This document shows positions 60,901-64,000 of a DNA stretch of 64,000 bases, in pieces; the first letter of the stretch is position 1; each line of letters begins with the position of its first letter. Source of the DNA: Imbricaverruca yamaguchii (taxonomy: Eukaryota; Arthropoda; Thecostraca; Neoverrucidae); assembly GCA_034440575.1 (NCBI GenBank), contig JAOTOL010001647.1, positions 3,742,501-3,806,500 of the forward strand. The letters are read 5' to 3'. The translations under genes and the position numbers were made by a program. The notes below the pieces were generated by a model. It searched no databases, had not been told where the DNA came from, and worked only from the letters and a program-made list of their open reading frames with translations.

Positions 60901-62180
60901 ACGGATGGGTGTAACTCGATTTTACCTAGTCGAATGTTATCTGGCCATACGAATAAACATTCTGTGTATTTACATAGTTCGTTTAGTTCTTACACGACCT
61001 AAGCGATTTCCTTTCCTGGCTGCGATTTTTACATCTTGTATCGCATTCCAGGTGAAATTAGATAAGGTAGATGCCAACTATACGTTCCACCCCAAGTTCC
61101 GCTTCAAGATAGTGGAGGAGACGAGAGTGAAGATGAACTCACAAGAAGCCGAGGAGTGGACGAAGGAAATGGGTAAGCCCCTTACAATCAAAGTGAAGAA
61201 GCCGTGGGGGTCGTGGTAGCTCAGTTTGTAGGATATTTGTCTCTTCACCGCTAGATCGTGTGTTTGAATCCCACGGCCGGCAGAATTACTGAGTCTATCC
61301 ATGGCCAACTGGGGAGAGAGGTTGACGGCATGTGACATAGCCGTTGAATACGTGATAAGAAGGCGAGGTTTTTCTTCTTCGTGATGAAAGTTAGGTGACC
61401 ATACTGGAGCGTGGGTGGCTGTGGAAATTGTTGGAAACCCCCGAAATATATAATATGTCAAGGATTGCGAATAAAAGAAACCACAAAGGACGTGGATCTT
61501 TGTTATTCCGTAGAAATGTAAATCCTTTTTAAACACAGCTAAATGCATTGGGTTTATCAGAATACTTGATATGCGTCACAGTGCGGTTTATACCAGTACA
61601 GAAATGAAGTTCTCTCTTTCGGAACCAAACAAATACCTTATCTTTCCAATGAAAAAAGGGACTTTGCGCCTATTATTCTGCGAATCCATTCAAAATTAGG
61701 CATGCATGGCTGTTTTGCACTAGTGTATCCTAGCTTGCATGAATATGTATTTATAACGGTATATTACTGATAGACGAGGCTTGTGACGTTTAAGTGTCGC
61801 GTAATGCCCCATGCCGGTGTCGGACCCGGCCGATATGTACCCGCCTGATTTGTACCGGCCCGAGATGTGCGACGATACCCGCCCGTGGCAAGTGTCGGTG
61901 ACGCGTGCTGCCCCATGCCGATGTCGGACCCGGCCGATATGTACCGGCCCGAGATGTACCATGCCCGCCTGTGACAAGTGTCGGTGACGCGTGCTGCCCC
62001 ACGCCAGCGTCTGACCCGGCCGTGACCTGGGAGGAGCCGTCGTTTCACACCGAGTGCTGGTACCTGACGCTGCACTGTCTGCACCTGTCCGTGCTGCCGG
62101 CCACACGCAAGTACCAGCACCGGCTGCGAGCCATCCGCGACTACCAGAAACTGGCGAGTGCCTGCCGCGAGATCACCCCA
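35861..62180 (+). CDS. UBE4B: Ubiquitin conjugation factor E4 B (Ufd2 family), 12 exons, 3' end outside window
   Basis: E4 ubiquitin ligase that extends ubiquitin chains on pre-ubiquitylated substrates and works with the Cdc48/p97 ATPase in proteasomal degradation (family knowledge). Visible: N-terminal [18 protein letters not shown], matching human [20 protein letters not shown]; a Ser/Pro/acidic linker much shorter than in vertebrates; then Ufd2-core motifs, including LMECVGRIEEE, FVQDLITEL, QVLAELCEV, LSFLGPFMRYSVLTEDD, LHPDERLVSGDGLMLNL, NYTFHPKFRF and LHLSVLPATRKY...RLRAIRDY. Exons join to 1764 bases in one frame. The rest of the core and the C-terminal U-box lie beyond the window. The start ATG is chosen because it opens the conserved N-terminus directly. 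Confidence 0.94.
36255..36630. repeat. Long imperfect inverted repeat (foldback) in UBE4B intron 1
   Basis: Arms of about 165 bases, 36255-36420 and 36465-36630, pair through matching blocks: TATTTATAAGGG/CCCTTATAAATA, CCAGCTG...ATGACCC-type, GCCAGTCAG(C/T)TG and CTTCAA. The central spacer is about 45 bases. It may be a foldback transposon or MITE; no terminal duplication was established. Confidence 0.8.
36633..38100. other. UBE4B intron 1, no gene recognised
   Basis: AT-rich. It contains CCTAACCTA and GGTTAGGTTAGGTTAG patches near 37080 and 37775, common in arthropod non-coding DNA. Confidence 0.45.
38122..38571 (+). repeat. Tandem copies of the 3' splice site and start of UBE4B exon 2
   Basis: Copies with CTGTCAG then ATG(C)GGAGA(C/T)GGC start their coding-like part at 38229, 38316, 38403 and 38514 before the real one at 38572 (spacings 87, 87, 111, 58). 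The 38403 copy spells [16 protein letters not shown], nearly the true N-terminus. The non-coding part is a TGGTTCTGCTGTGACAGAC block plus a TG run. None of the copies has a donor, so they would act only as decoy or alternative acceptors. Confidence 0.93.
38572..38689 (+). CDS. UBE4B: UBE4B exon 2: conserved basic N-terminal motif
   Basis: Acceptor GCTGTCAG, donor GTGATT (weak); 118 bases, phase 0 to 1. [12 protein letters not shown] is the conserved Arg-rich motif, followed by a Ser/Pro/Gln linker. The acceptor and the first 20-65 coding bases are repeated four or five times immediately upstream; this last copy is the one that continues in frame to a donor. Confidence 0.88.
38690..39585. other. 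Intron, no gene recognised
   Basis: GTGGCCCATTCCACAACAAA at 39218 is close to the reverse complement of sequence at 41255-41280, suggesting inverted copies of one old repeat. Confidence 0.45.
39590..39785 (+). repeat. Dispersed repeat, copy 1
   Basis: Shares AGAAATGAAGTTC, TTCAAAATTAGGCATGCATG and GAACGGTATATTACTGA with 61555-61790, in the same order and spacing. Probably an unclassified mobile element. Confidence 0.75.
40665..40860 (-). mobile_element. tRNA-derived SINE, minus strand
   Basis: The reverse complement has GCTCCAGTAGCTCAGTTGG and TTAGAGTGCTGGCC (A box and anticodon arm), GGGTTGGAGTCGC (weak B box), then a GC-rich body with CCCCGGCCGGGAGTGTCAG. Confidence 0.7.
40861..42235. other. 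Intron with old duplications
   Basis: Segments at 40970-41280 and 41590-41790 are diverged direct copies that share GCA/ACATT(A/G)TGACTGTC and TCGATTTGTCGTGGAAT(G/T)GGCCA. No coding similarity. Confidence 0.55.
41305..41440 (+). repeat. Degenerate ACCCTTGACTGCA repeat
   Basis: About ten units, period 8-15, of CCCTTGAC(C/TGCA). Confidence 0.85.
42234..42282 (+). mobile_element. 3' fragment of SINE family B
   Basis: GCCATTAGCCGTGAATGTGC then AAAAAGCGCGCCGTGAACCA, matching the 3' part of the element at 54137. Confidence 0.75.
42775..42838 (-). mobile_element. Fragment of dispersed retroelement tail, minus strand
   Basis: The reverse complement reads GGGCGCTGTATAACCACTGC, AGTTGATGCGCCCTAAAACC, CAAATAAC. 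Confidence 0.65.
43024..43208 (+). CDS. UBE4B: UBE4B exon 3: acidic and serine-rich linker
   Basis: Donor GTCAGT at 43209. DSGSRMEMDPSSTDEM...DAMETDQMERSSTKRLR resembles the human [21 protein letters not shown] region. Two acceptors are possible: GCGGCAG at 43017-43023, used here because it is in phase with exon 2, and TACTCAG at 42991-42997, which has a better pyrimidine tract but is out of phase unless another exon intervenes. Confidence 0.75.
43209..43470 (+). repeat. Minisatellite derived from the donor of UBE4B exon 3
   Basis: About ten units, period 25-26, of GGGTCAGT(C/T)GGCTAGGTA then (C/T)C(C/G)TGCCCA. The first is the genuine donor (CTCCGG then GTCAGTTGACTGG). Several units keep GGGTCAGT and could act as donors. 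Confidence 0.85.
43566..43633 (+). mobile_element. Dispersed retroelement tail
   Basis: TTGGGCTCAAAATGACCTCG, GCGCGCCCTTAAGCCC and an AATCAATCAATC tail. Confidence 0.7.
44280..44459 (+). CDS. UBE4B: UBE4B exon 4
   Basis: Donor GTAAGC; 60 codons, phase 0 to 0. It begins with a Pro/Ala-rich stretch, then AVCRVLCVSYSGS and DFTNFDNFIDQ, aligning with LVCKIFRVSW...FSDFKDLIGQ of human UBE4B. The acceptor is the tandem AAGCAG, so a one-residue isoform (with or without the first Gln) is possible. Confidence 0.85.
44460..45790. other. UBE4B intron
   Basis: A tail fragment of the dispersed retroelement lies at 44872-44906 (GTGACCTATGCAGTCGATGC). No gene recognised. Confidence 0.5.
45800..47340 (+). 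mobile_element. Degraded non-LTR retrotransposon: RT end, RNase H, Cys motif and 3' UTR
   Basis: Readable with frameshifts: KFLGVNLDEKPNFNTHT, DTDWGGERKTQLRL, ILEYNSIIFATVSGSQ, GALSTTPIASLLVDS (end of the RT region); HANIPGNEEADRFEKQA (RNase H end motif); CDTCNITLSVGHILLDC (C-terminal Cys/His motif). This is Jockey/I-like organisation. The 3' UTR has about four GTAGATGAGCC(GA)TTGC-type repeats (47045-47275) and ends GGCGTAAAACCAACAACCAC, which resembles the SINE family A tail. Same family as 25060-26140. Confidence 0.88.
47613..47697 (+). CDS. UBE4B: UBE4B exon 5
   Basis: Acceptor GCTCTCCAG, donor GTGAGT; 85 bases, phase 0 to 1. ALMEVLSVASKASKPLPSPF aligns with ILMEVLMMSTQ...NPF of human UBE4B. 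The long Ser-rich vertebrate insert that follows is absent here. Confidence 0.87.
47930..48170 (+). repeat. Partial duplication of UBE4B exon 6 and its upstream intron
   Basis: A unit of about 155 bases is present twice: TTGGGTACATTGAGGTGGCC...ATACTCCGCCTGC (about 47935-48066), and CTGGGTGTACTGAGTTGGCC...ATACTCCGCCTGC, which enters the true exon. The first copy carries diverged exon 6 sequence (about 48017-48066) whose acceptor is damaged (TCTCAAA in place of TTTCCAG). Confidence 0.88.
48171..48277 (+). CDS. UBE4B: UBE4B exon 6: start of Ufd2 core
   Basis: Acceptor CTTTTCCAG, donor GTCAGT; 107 bases, phase 1 to 0. LRLLLYLMECVGRIEEETRRAPR matches [20 protein letters not shown]. A diverged copy of its 5' part lies about 155 bases upstream, and a minisatellite made from its 3' junction follows. 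Confidence 0.9.
48278..49165 (+). repeat. Minisatellite derived from the donor of UBE4B exon 6
   Basis: About 33 units, period 26, of ACCGCGGGTCAGTACAGGGG then CCAGTGT. CCGCGG-GTCAGTAC is the exact end of exon 6 plus its donor. Nearly all units keep (C/T)GGGTCAGT. Confidence 0.95.
49170..51325. other. Intron sequence separating two parts of the exon 6 donor array
   Basis: GAGTCGGAGAATAAAAAA occurs twice near 49200-49285, and a related CGGAGAATAAAAAA at 51216. An open frame on the minus strand at 49901-50446 has no recognisable similarity. No gene is called. Confidence 0.45.
51330..51432 (+). repeat. Detached degenerate piece of the exon 6 donor array
   Basis: CCGTGGGTCAGTAG, CCAGGATCAGTTCAGG and CCGCAGGTCGGTACAGG units match the 48278-49165 minisatellite 2.2 kb away. 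Confidence 0.7.
51440..52310. other. UBE4B intron, no gene recognised
   Basis: Unremarkable apart from a poly-C run at 51738. Confidence 0.45.
52318..52380 (+). mobile_element. Dispersed retroelement tail
   Basis: TTGGGCGCGAATGATCAACC, TGGTCGATGCGCCCTAAAGC, CCAAATAACTAACTAACTAA. Confidence 0.7.
52476..52635 (+). repeat. Partial duplicate of UBE4B exon 7 (5' part)
   Basis: 52482-52571 reads, in the same frame, SGVLPLRSALATLGCQMIGA then GCLVAAG, against SGLPPLSGALASLRCQTTRA then ACLVLRG of the true exon. A CTTCCCTGCCTTGAG tract precedes it and there is no donor. The spacer contains two ACACGTGCTGTA(T/C)(A/C)CCCAC-like copies of the true acceptor. Confidence 0.88.
52636..52863 (+). CDS. UBE4B: UBE4B exon 7: Ufd2 core
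   Basis: Acceptor TACCCCACAG, donor GTCAGT; 76 codons, phase 0 to 0. LSGALASLRCQTTRAACLVLRG aligns with LLSNIRSQCISHTALVLQG, and MPRGFVQDLITELSTQ with LPYGFIQELVRTTHQ. Diverged copies of its 5' part (52480-52570) and its 3' end with donor (53058-53112) flank it. Confidence 0.91.
52873..53028 (-). mobile_element. SINE family B inserted at the donor of UBE4B exon 7
   Basis: The reverse complement reads GGGTTCGACACTCGCACC (B box), ACATTTCCCAATCCCGCG, GCCGTGAATGTGCATAAAGC and ends in CAAACAAACAAACAA. Flanked by CCGAGGTCAGTGGG at 52859-52872 and 53029-53042, so the target-site duplication includes the exon end and splice donor. Confidence 0.9.
53050..53112 (+). repeat. Partial duplicate of the 3' end and donor of UBE4B exon 7
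   Basis: GTCACCGAACTGTCGATG...GCGCGCTGTTCCGAG then GTCATTGG matches ATCACTGAACTGTCGACA...GCGCGCTGTCCGAG then GTCAGTGG of the real junction. Confidence 0.87.
53245..53505 (+). repeat. Minisatellite built from the 3' splice site of UBE4B exon 8
   Basis: About seven units, period 33-39, of CTGTCTGTGACGCCAG then GTTCTGGTGCTGATG. The last continues as the real acceptor and GTCCTGGTGCCTGTG, the codons for VLVPV. Nearly every unit keeps GCCAG-GTTCTGGTGC. Confidence 0.94.
53506..53658 (+). CDS. UBE4B: UBE4B exon 8: Ufd2 core
   Basis: Acceptor GACGCCAG, donor GTCAGT; 51 codons, phase 0 to 0. VLVPVLRRLGRQA and PLQVLAELCEV...RPVCDLLVTL align with IFIPILQGLALAA and PLMALGELCET...HPVCNLVASL. Confidence 0.93.
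53770..53822 (+). mobile_element. Dispersed retroelement tail
   Basis: GGCGCTGTGTAACATGCAGG, CGATGTACCCCTAAACCACA, ACTAACTGAC. Confidence 0.6.
54137..54338 (+). mobile_element. SINE family B, full length
   Basis: The head GGGGATGGCCGAGTGGTTAA looks like a tRNA-Ser/Leu A box, with B box GGGTTCGACACT, body ACATTTCCCAATCCCGCG, and GCCGTGAATGCACATAAAGT then a CAAACAAACAA tail. Confidence 0.85.
54421..54599 (-). mobile_element. SINE family B, full length, inverted relative to 54137
   Basis: The reverse complement begins GGCGGGGATGGCTGAGTGG, has GGGTTCGACACTC, and ends AACCACCCAACAACC. It forms an inverted pair with the copy 85 bases upstream. Confidence 0.87.
54846..54963 (+). repeat. GTGC/GCGT then GT microsatellite
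   Basis: About 18 GCGT units followed by a GT run. Confidence 0.95.
55005..55078 (-). mobile_element. Dispersed retroelement tail, minus strand
   Basis: The reverse complement reads GGGCGCTGCATGACCACCGC, AGTCGATGCGCCCCTAAACC, and a GATAAACAAACAAACAAA tail. It is the best-preserved short copy. Confidence 0.8.
55225..56130 (+). repeat. Minisatellite of TGTGTGTCCACGTCTGACCTC type
   Basis: About 45 units, period 18-19 paired into 36-37, of GTGTGTCCACGTCTGACC and GTGTGTCCATGTCTGA(C/T)C. It ends about 28 bases before the acceptor of exon 9 and shares no exon sequence. Confidence 0.95.
56158..56358 (+). CDS. UBE4B: UBE4B exon 9: Ufd2 core
   Basis: Acceptor CTTTACAG, donor GTCAGT; 67 codons, phase 0 to 0. 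PEWLPEPLSAAAGREVSALSF then LGPFMRYSVLTEDD align with [20 protein letters not shown] and LGAFFSFSVFAEDD of human UBE4B. Confidence 0.95.
56359..57115. other. UBE4B intron with degenerate repeats
   Basis: 56415-57005 is built of about 18 diverged units, period 30-36, around GGGTACATTCTACTTTTACA and TGGTT. No coding similarity. Confidence 0.6.
57120..57330 (+). repeat. Three tandem copies of the dispersed retroelement tail
   Basis: Period about 80: ATGTGA(C/T)CTTG...CGGTC(G/A)A(T/C)GCAC...CCTCAATGAC, with AACATTGTAAATAT(A/C)TT between. Confidence 0.75.
57750..59490 (+). mobile_element. Dead non-LTR retrotransposon (reverse transcriptase), interrupted by a SINE
   Basis: Frameshifted RT blocks in order: SAIESLSSVSEGRDGIHNEP, LLHILNHTWKNGLYPPSWSQ, CGFLKNKGTTGRVLIL, SIFVDDCDMVMYIT (catalytic FVDD), ASKNGFRFSTTKT, RFLGVHFQSRLTYSHH, SIVRSKLDYACFIYGGA, LDPVHHSALRVITGAFR. 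Jockey-like, but a different family from 45800. It lies in the intron between UBE4B exons 9 and 10 with no intact frame. Confidence 0.9.
59131..59295 (+). mobile_element. SINE family A inserted in the LINE, with target-site duplication
   Basis: GGACGAGTAGTCTAGGAG head, GGGTTCGAGTCTC B box, GTCGTAAAACCCAACC tail with CCA repeats. Flanked by ACGAACGGCATGGG at 59117-59130 and 59296-59309. Confidence 0.92.
59750..59985 (+). repeat. Four tandem copies of the 3' splice site and start of UBE4B exon 10
   Basis: Unit about 60-65 bases: CTCC(A)TTCCACAG then (A/G)CCCA(T/C)CTGCACCACAT and CTGCCACGG, then TCCCTCTGATG. Copies start their exon-like part near 59757, 59812, 59867 and 59925. The real one is 59986. 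All keep CACAG. Confidence 0.94.
59986..60174 (+). CDS. UBE4B: UBE4B exon 10: Ufd2 core
   Basis: Acceptor TTCCACAG, donor GTGAGC; 63 codons, phase 0 to 0. ICHALLVNSGSREATLDLLA and DERLVSGDGLMLNLVTVL align with [20 protein letters not shown] and DDRLVSTDGFMLNFLWVL. Its first 25-30 bases with the acceptor recur four times upstream. Confidence 0.96.
60520..60815 (+). repeat. Pyrimidine-rich TCTC/TCTA microsatellite
   Basis: Mixed CTCT, TCTA, CTCG and CCAT units in the intron before UBE4B exon 11. Confidence 0.93.
61052..61172 (+). CDS. UBE4B: UBE4B exon 11: Ufd2 core
   Basis: Acceptor GCATTCCAG, donor GTAAGC; 121 bases, phase 0 to 1. VKLDKVDANYTFHPKFRF and ETRVKMNSQEAEEW align with IKLETVDPTYIFHPRCRI and ETRVNATMEDVNDW. 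Confidence 0.95.
61207..61375 (+). mobile_element. tRNA-derived SINE
   Basis: GTCGTGGTAGCTCAGTTTGT (A box), GTGTGTTTGAATCCCACG (B box), body GAGAGAGGTTGACGGCATGT and tail-like GATAAGAAGGCGAGG. It starts 35 bases after the exon 11 donor. Confidence 0.75.
61555..61790 (+). repeat. Dispersed repeat, copy 2
   Basis: Homologous to 39590-39785 through AGAAATGAAGTTC, TTCAAAATTAGGCATGCATG and AACGGTATATTACTGA. Confidence 0.75.
61797..62007 (+). repeat. Tandem copies of the 3' splice site and start of UBE4B exon 12
   Basis: Two upstream copies, period about 100-118, of GTGTCG(GTGA)CG(C)GT, GCTGCCCCATGCCG then (A/G)TGTC(G)GACCCGGCCG. The third is the true acceptor CCCCACGCCAG followed by CGTCTGACCCGGCCG. 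The upstream copies have lost the AG (GCCG). Confidence 0.9.
62008..62180 (+). CDS. UBE4B: UBE4B exon 12: Ufd2 core, last exon in window
   Basis: Acceptor ACGCCAG; 173 bases, phase 1 to 0. EEPSFHTECWYLTLHCLHLS and VLPATRKYQHRLRAIRDYQK align with [34 protein letters not shown]. Donor GTCAGC at 62181 is inferred from the loss of similarity after REITP. Later exons are outside the window. Confidence 0.88.
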
Positions 62181-62224
62181 GTCAGCCGGCCCATACGGGG
62201 TGCGGACCGGCTGCCTGGGATGGC

Positions 62225-62795
62225 TGTGCGTACTGCCACGGCTGCTGCTTCGTTCCGCCGCTGACACTTTCGTACTGTCGCAGCCACTTATTTGTACCGC
62301 CACGGCTTCTGCTTCACACTGGCTGCTTCATTGGCTCATGTAGTCACGGTCACTGCTTCGTACTGACACGACCACTGATTCATACAGCCACGGTCACTGC
62401 TTCATACTGACACGACTGCTACTTCATGCTGACACGGTCACTGTTTCATATTGACACGGCCACTACTTCATACTGACATGGTCACTGCTTCATACTGACA
62501 CGGTCACTGCTTCATACTGATACGGTCACTGCTTCATGCCAACACGACCACTAGTTCATACTGACACGGCCACTGCTTCATACTGACACGGTCACTGTTC
62601 CGTACTGCCACGGTCGCTGCTTCATACTGACACGGTGACTGCTTCATGCCGACACGACCACTGGTTCATACTGACACGGTCACTGCTTCATACTGACACG
62701 GCCACTGCTTCATACTGACACGGTCACTGTTCCGTACTGCCACGGCCACCACTTCGTACTGCCACGGTCACTGTTTCACAGTGACACGTGTGTCA
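62225..62795 (+). repeat. Minisatellite, period about 24
   Basis: About 24 units of CACTGCTTCATACTGACACG G(T/C). No match to the flanking exon edge was found. Confidence 0.94.
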
Positions 62796-62984
62796 AAGTG
62801 ATTTATCGGGTCTGGTGCTGTGTGTATGAAAGCGTAATATTTAATCTGTTGCCGTGTCGATTACGTCAAAAGGAGCAGCACGCAGGACGAATGATGGTGT
62901 TGTACGTAATACGCATGTAAACACAGTGATAGGAAGAAATGCCCGTTTTGCTCATGAGTTGAGTGTTGGTCAGATGTCTAAAGT

Positions 62985-64000
62985 GAGGTGTTGGTCAGGT
63001 GACTAGGACCTGTGGTGTGGTGTGATCAGGTGACTGTGGTGTGGGTCGGCTGACTGGGGTGGCTGTGGTATGGGTCGGCTGACTGGGTGGCTGGGGTGTG
63101 GGTCGGCTGACTGGGGTGGCTGGGGTGTGGGTCGGCTTGGTGTGGGTCGGCTGACTGGGATGGCTGGGGTGTGGGTCGGCTGACTGGGGTGGCTGGGGTG
63201 TGGGTCGGCTGACTGGGGTGGCTGTGGTGTGGGTCGGCTGACTGGGGTGGCTGGGGTGTGGGTCGGCTGACTGGGGTGGCTGTGGTGTGGGTCGGCTGAC
63301 TGGGGTGGCTGGGGTGTGGGTCGGCTGACTGGGGTGGCTGTGGTGTGGGTCGGCTGACTGTGGCTGGGGTTGGCTGTGGTGTGGGTCGGCTGATGGTGGC
63401 TGTGGTGTGGGTCGGTGATGGCTGACTGGGGTGGCTGTGGTGTGGGTCGGCTGACTGGGATGGCTGGTGGTGTGGGTCGGCTGACTGGGGTGGCTGGGGT
63501 GTGGGTCGGCTGACTGGGGTGGCTGGGGTGTGGGTCGGCTGACTGGGGTGGCTGGGGTGTGGGTCGGCTGACTGGGGTGGCTGGGGTGTGGGTCGGCTGA
63601 CTGATGGCTGGGGTGTGGGTCGGCTGACTGGGTGGCTGTGGTGTGTGTCGGCTGTCTGGGATGGCTGTGGTGTGGGCCGGCTGACTGGGTTGGCTGATTA
63701 GGTGGCTGGGGTGTGGGCCGGCTGACTGGGATGGCTGTGGTGTGGGTCGGCTGACTGGGGTGGCTGTGGTGTGGGTGGCTGTTGGGTGGCTGGGGTGTGG
63801 GTCGGCTGACTGGGGTGGCTGGGGTGTGGGTCGGCTGACTGGGGTGGCTGGGGTGTGGGTCGGCTGACTGGGGTGGCTGTGGTGTGGGTCGGCTGACTGG
63901 GATGGCTGGGGTGTGGGTCGGCTGACTGGGATGGCTGGGGTGTGGGTCGGCTGACTGGGGTGGCTGTGGTGTGGGTCGGCTGACTGGGGGGGTGGCTGGG
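62985..64000 (+). repeat. G-rich minisatellite running off the window
   Basis: About 35 units, period about 29-30, of GGTCGGCTGACTGGGGTGG then CTGGGGTGTG. Each pair of units has more than four G-runs of 3-4, so G-quadruplexes could form on the + strand. The array continues past the window end. Confidence 0.95.

Overview
This is animal nuclear DNA, from an invertebrate and probably an arthropod, although the sequence cannot fix the species. There are no bacterial-type genes. Coding sequence is broken into 80-250 base exons bounded by GT and AG, separated by introns full of minisatellites, tRNA-derived SINEs, dead LINEs and other mobile debris. Exons are GC-rich and most introns are not.

Two genes lie head to tail on the + strand. 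Gene 1 (about 1946-30092, 5' part outside the window) is a class IA phosphoinositide 3-kinase catalytic subunit (PIK3CA/B/D type). Sixteen exons run from the end of the Ras-binding domain through C2, helical and kinase domains to the stop codon, giving a 766-residue partial product. Gene 2 (35861 to beyond 62180, 3' part outside) is a UBE4B/Ufd2-type ubiquitin chain-elongation factor (E4). Twelve exons give 588 residues, from the start codon into the Ufd2 core; the U-box lies outside. The spliced lengths of both models are multiples of three. Between the genes are the PI3K 3' UTR, a small hAT-like element, degenerate repeats and a promoter-like block with nuclear-receptor half-sites.

Layout: 1-1.9 kb intron and array; 1.9-9.9 kb C2 and first helical exons among large minisatellites; 11.8-13.4 kb helical exons; 16.6-30.1 kb kinase exons; 30.1-35.86 kb intergenic; 35.86-48.3 kb UBE4B N-terminal exons with a long foldback and a LINE; 52.6-62.2 kb Ufd2-core exons; 62.2-64 kb two further arrays.

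The most striking feature is how repeats relate to exons. In at least thirteen cases the minisatellite beside an exon is built from the exon-intron junction itself: each repeat carries the splice site plus 6-65 bases of exon. It happens at 3' splice sites (1946, 6875, 11761, 12618, 38572, 53506, 59986, 62008) and at 5' splice sites or exon ends (8570, 9947, 16722, 43208, 48277). Exons at 48171 and 52636 also have larger partial copies beside them. Each such intron therefore holds a ladder of decoy splice sites. Also notable are many GTCAGT donors, a SINE whose target-site duplication copied a splice donor, SINEs and a LINE with a common 3' tail, and a PI3K-UBE4B pairing that recalls human 1p36.22 (PIK3CD and UBE4B).
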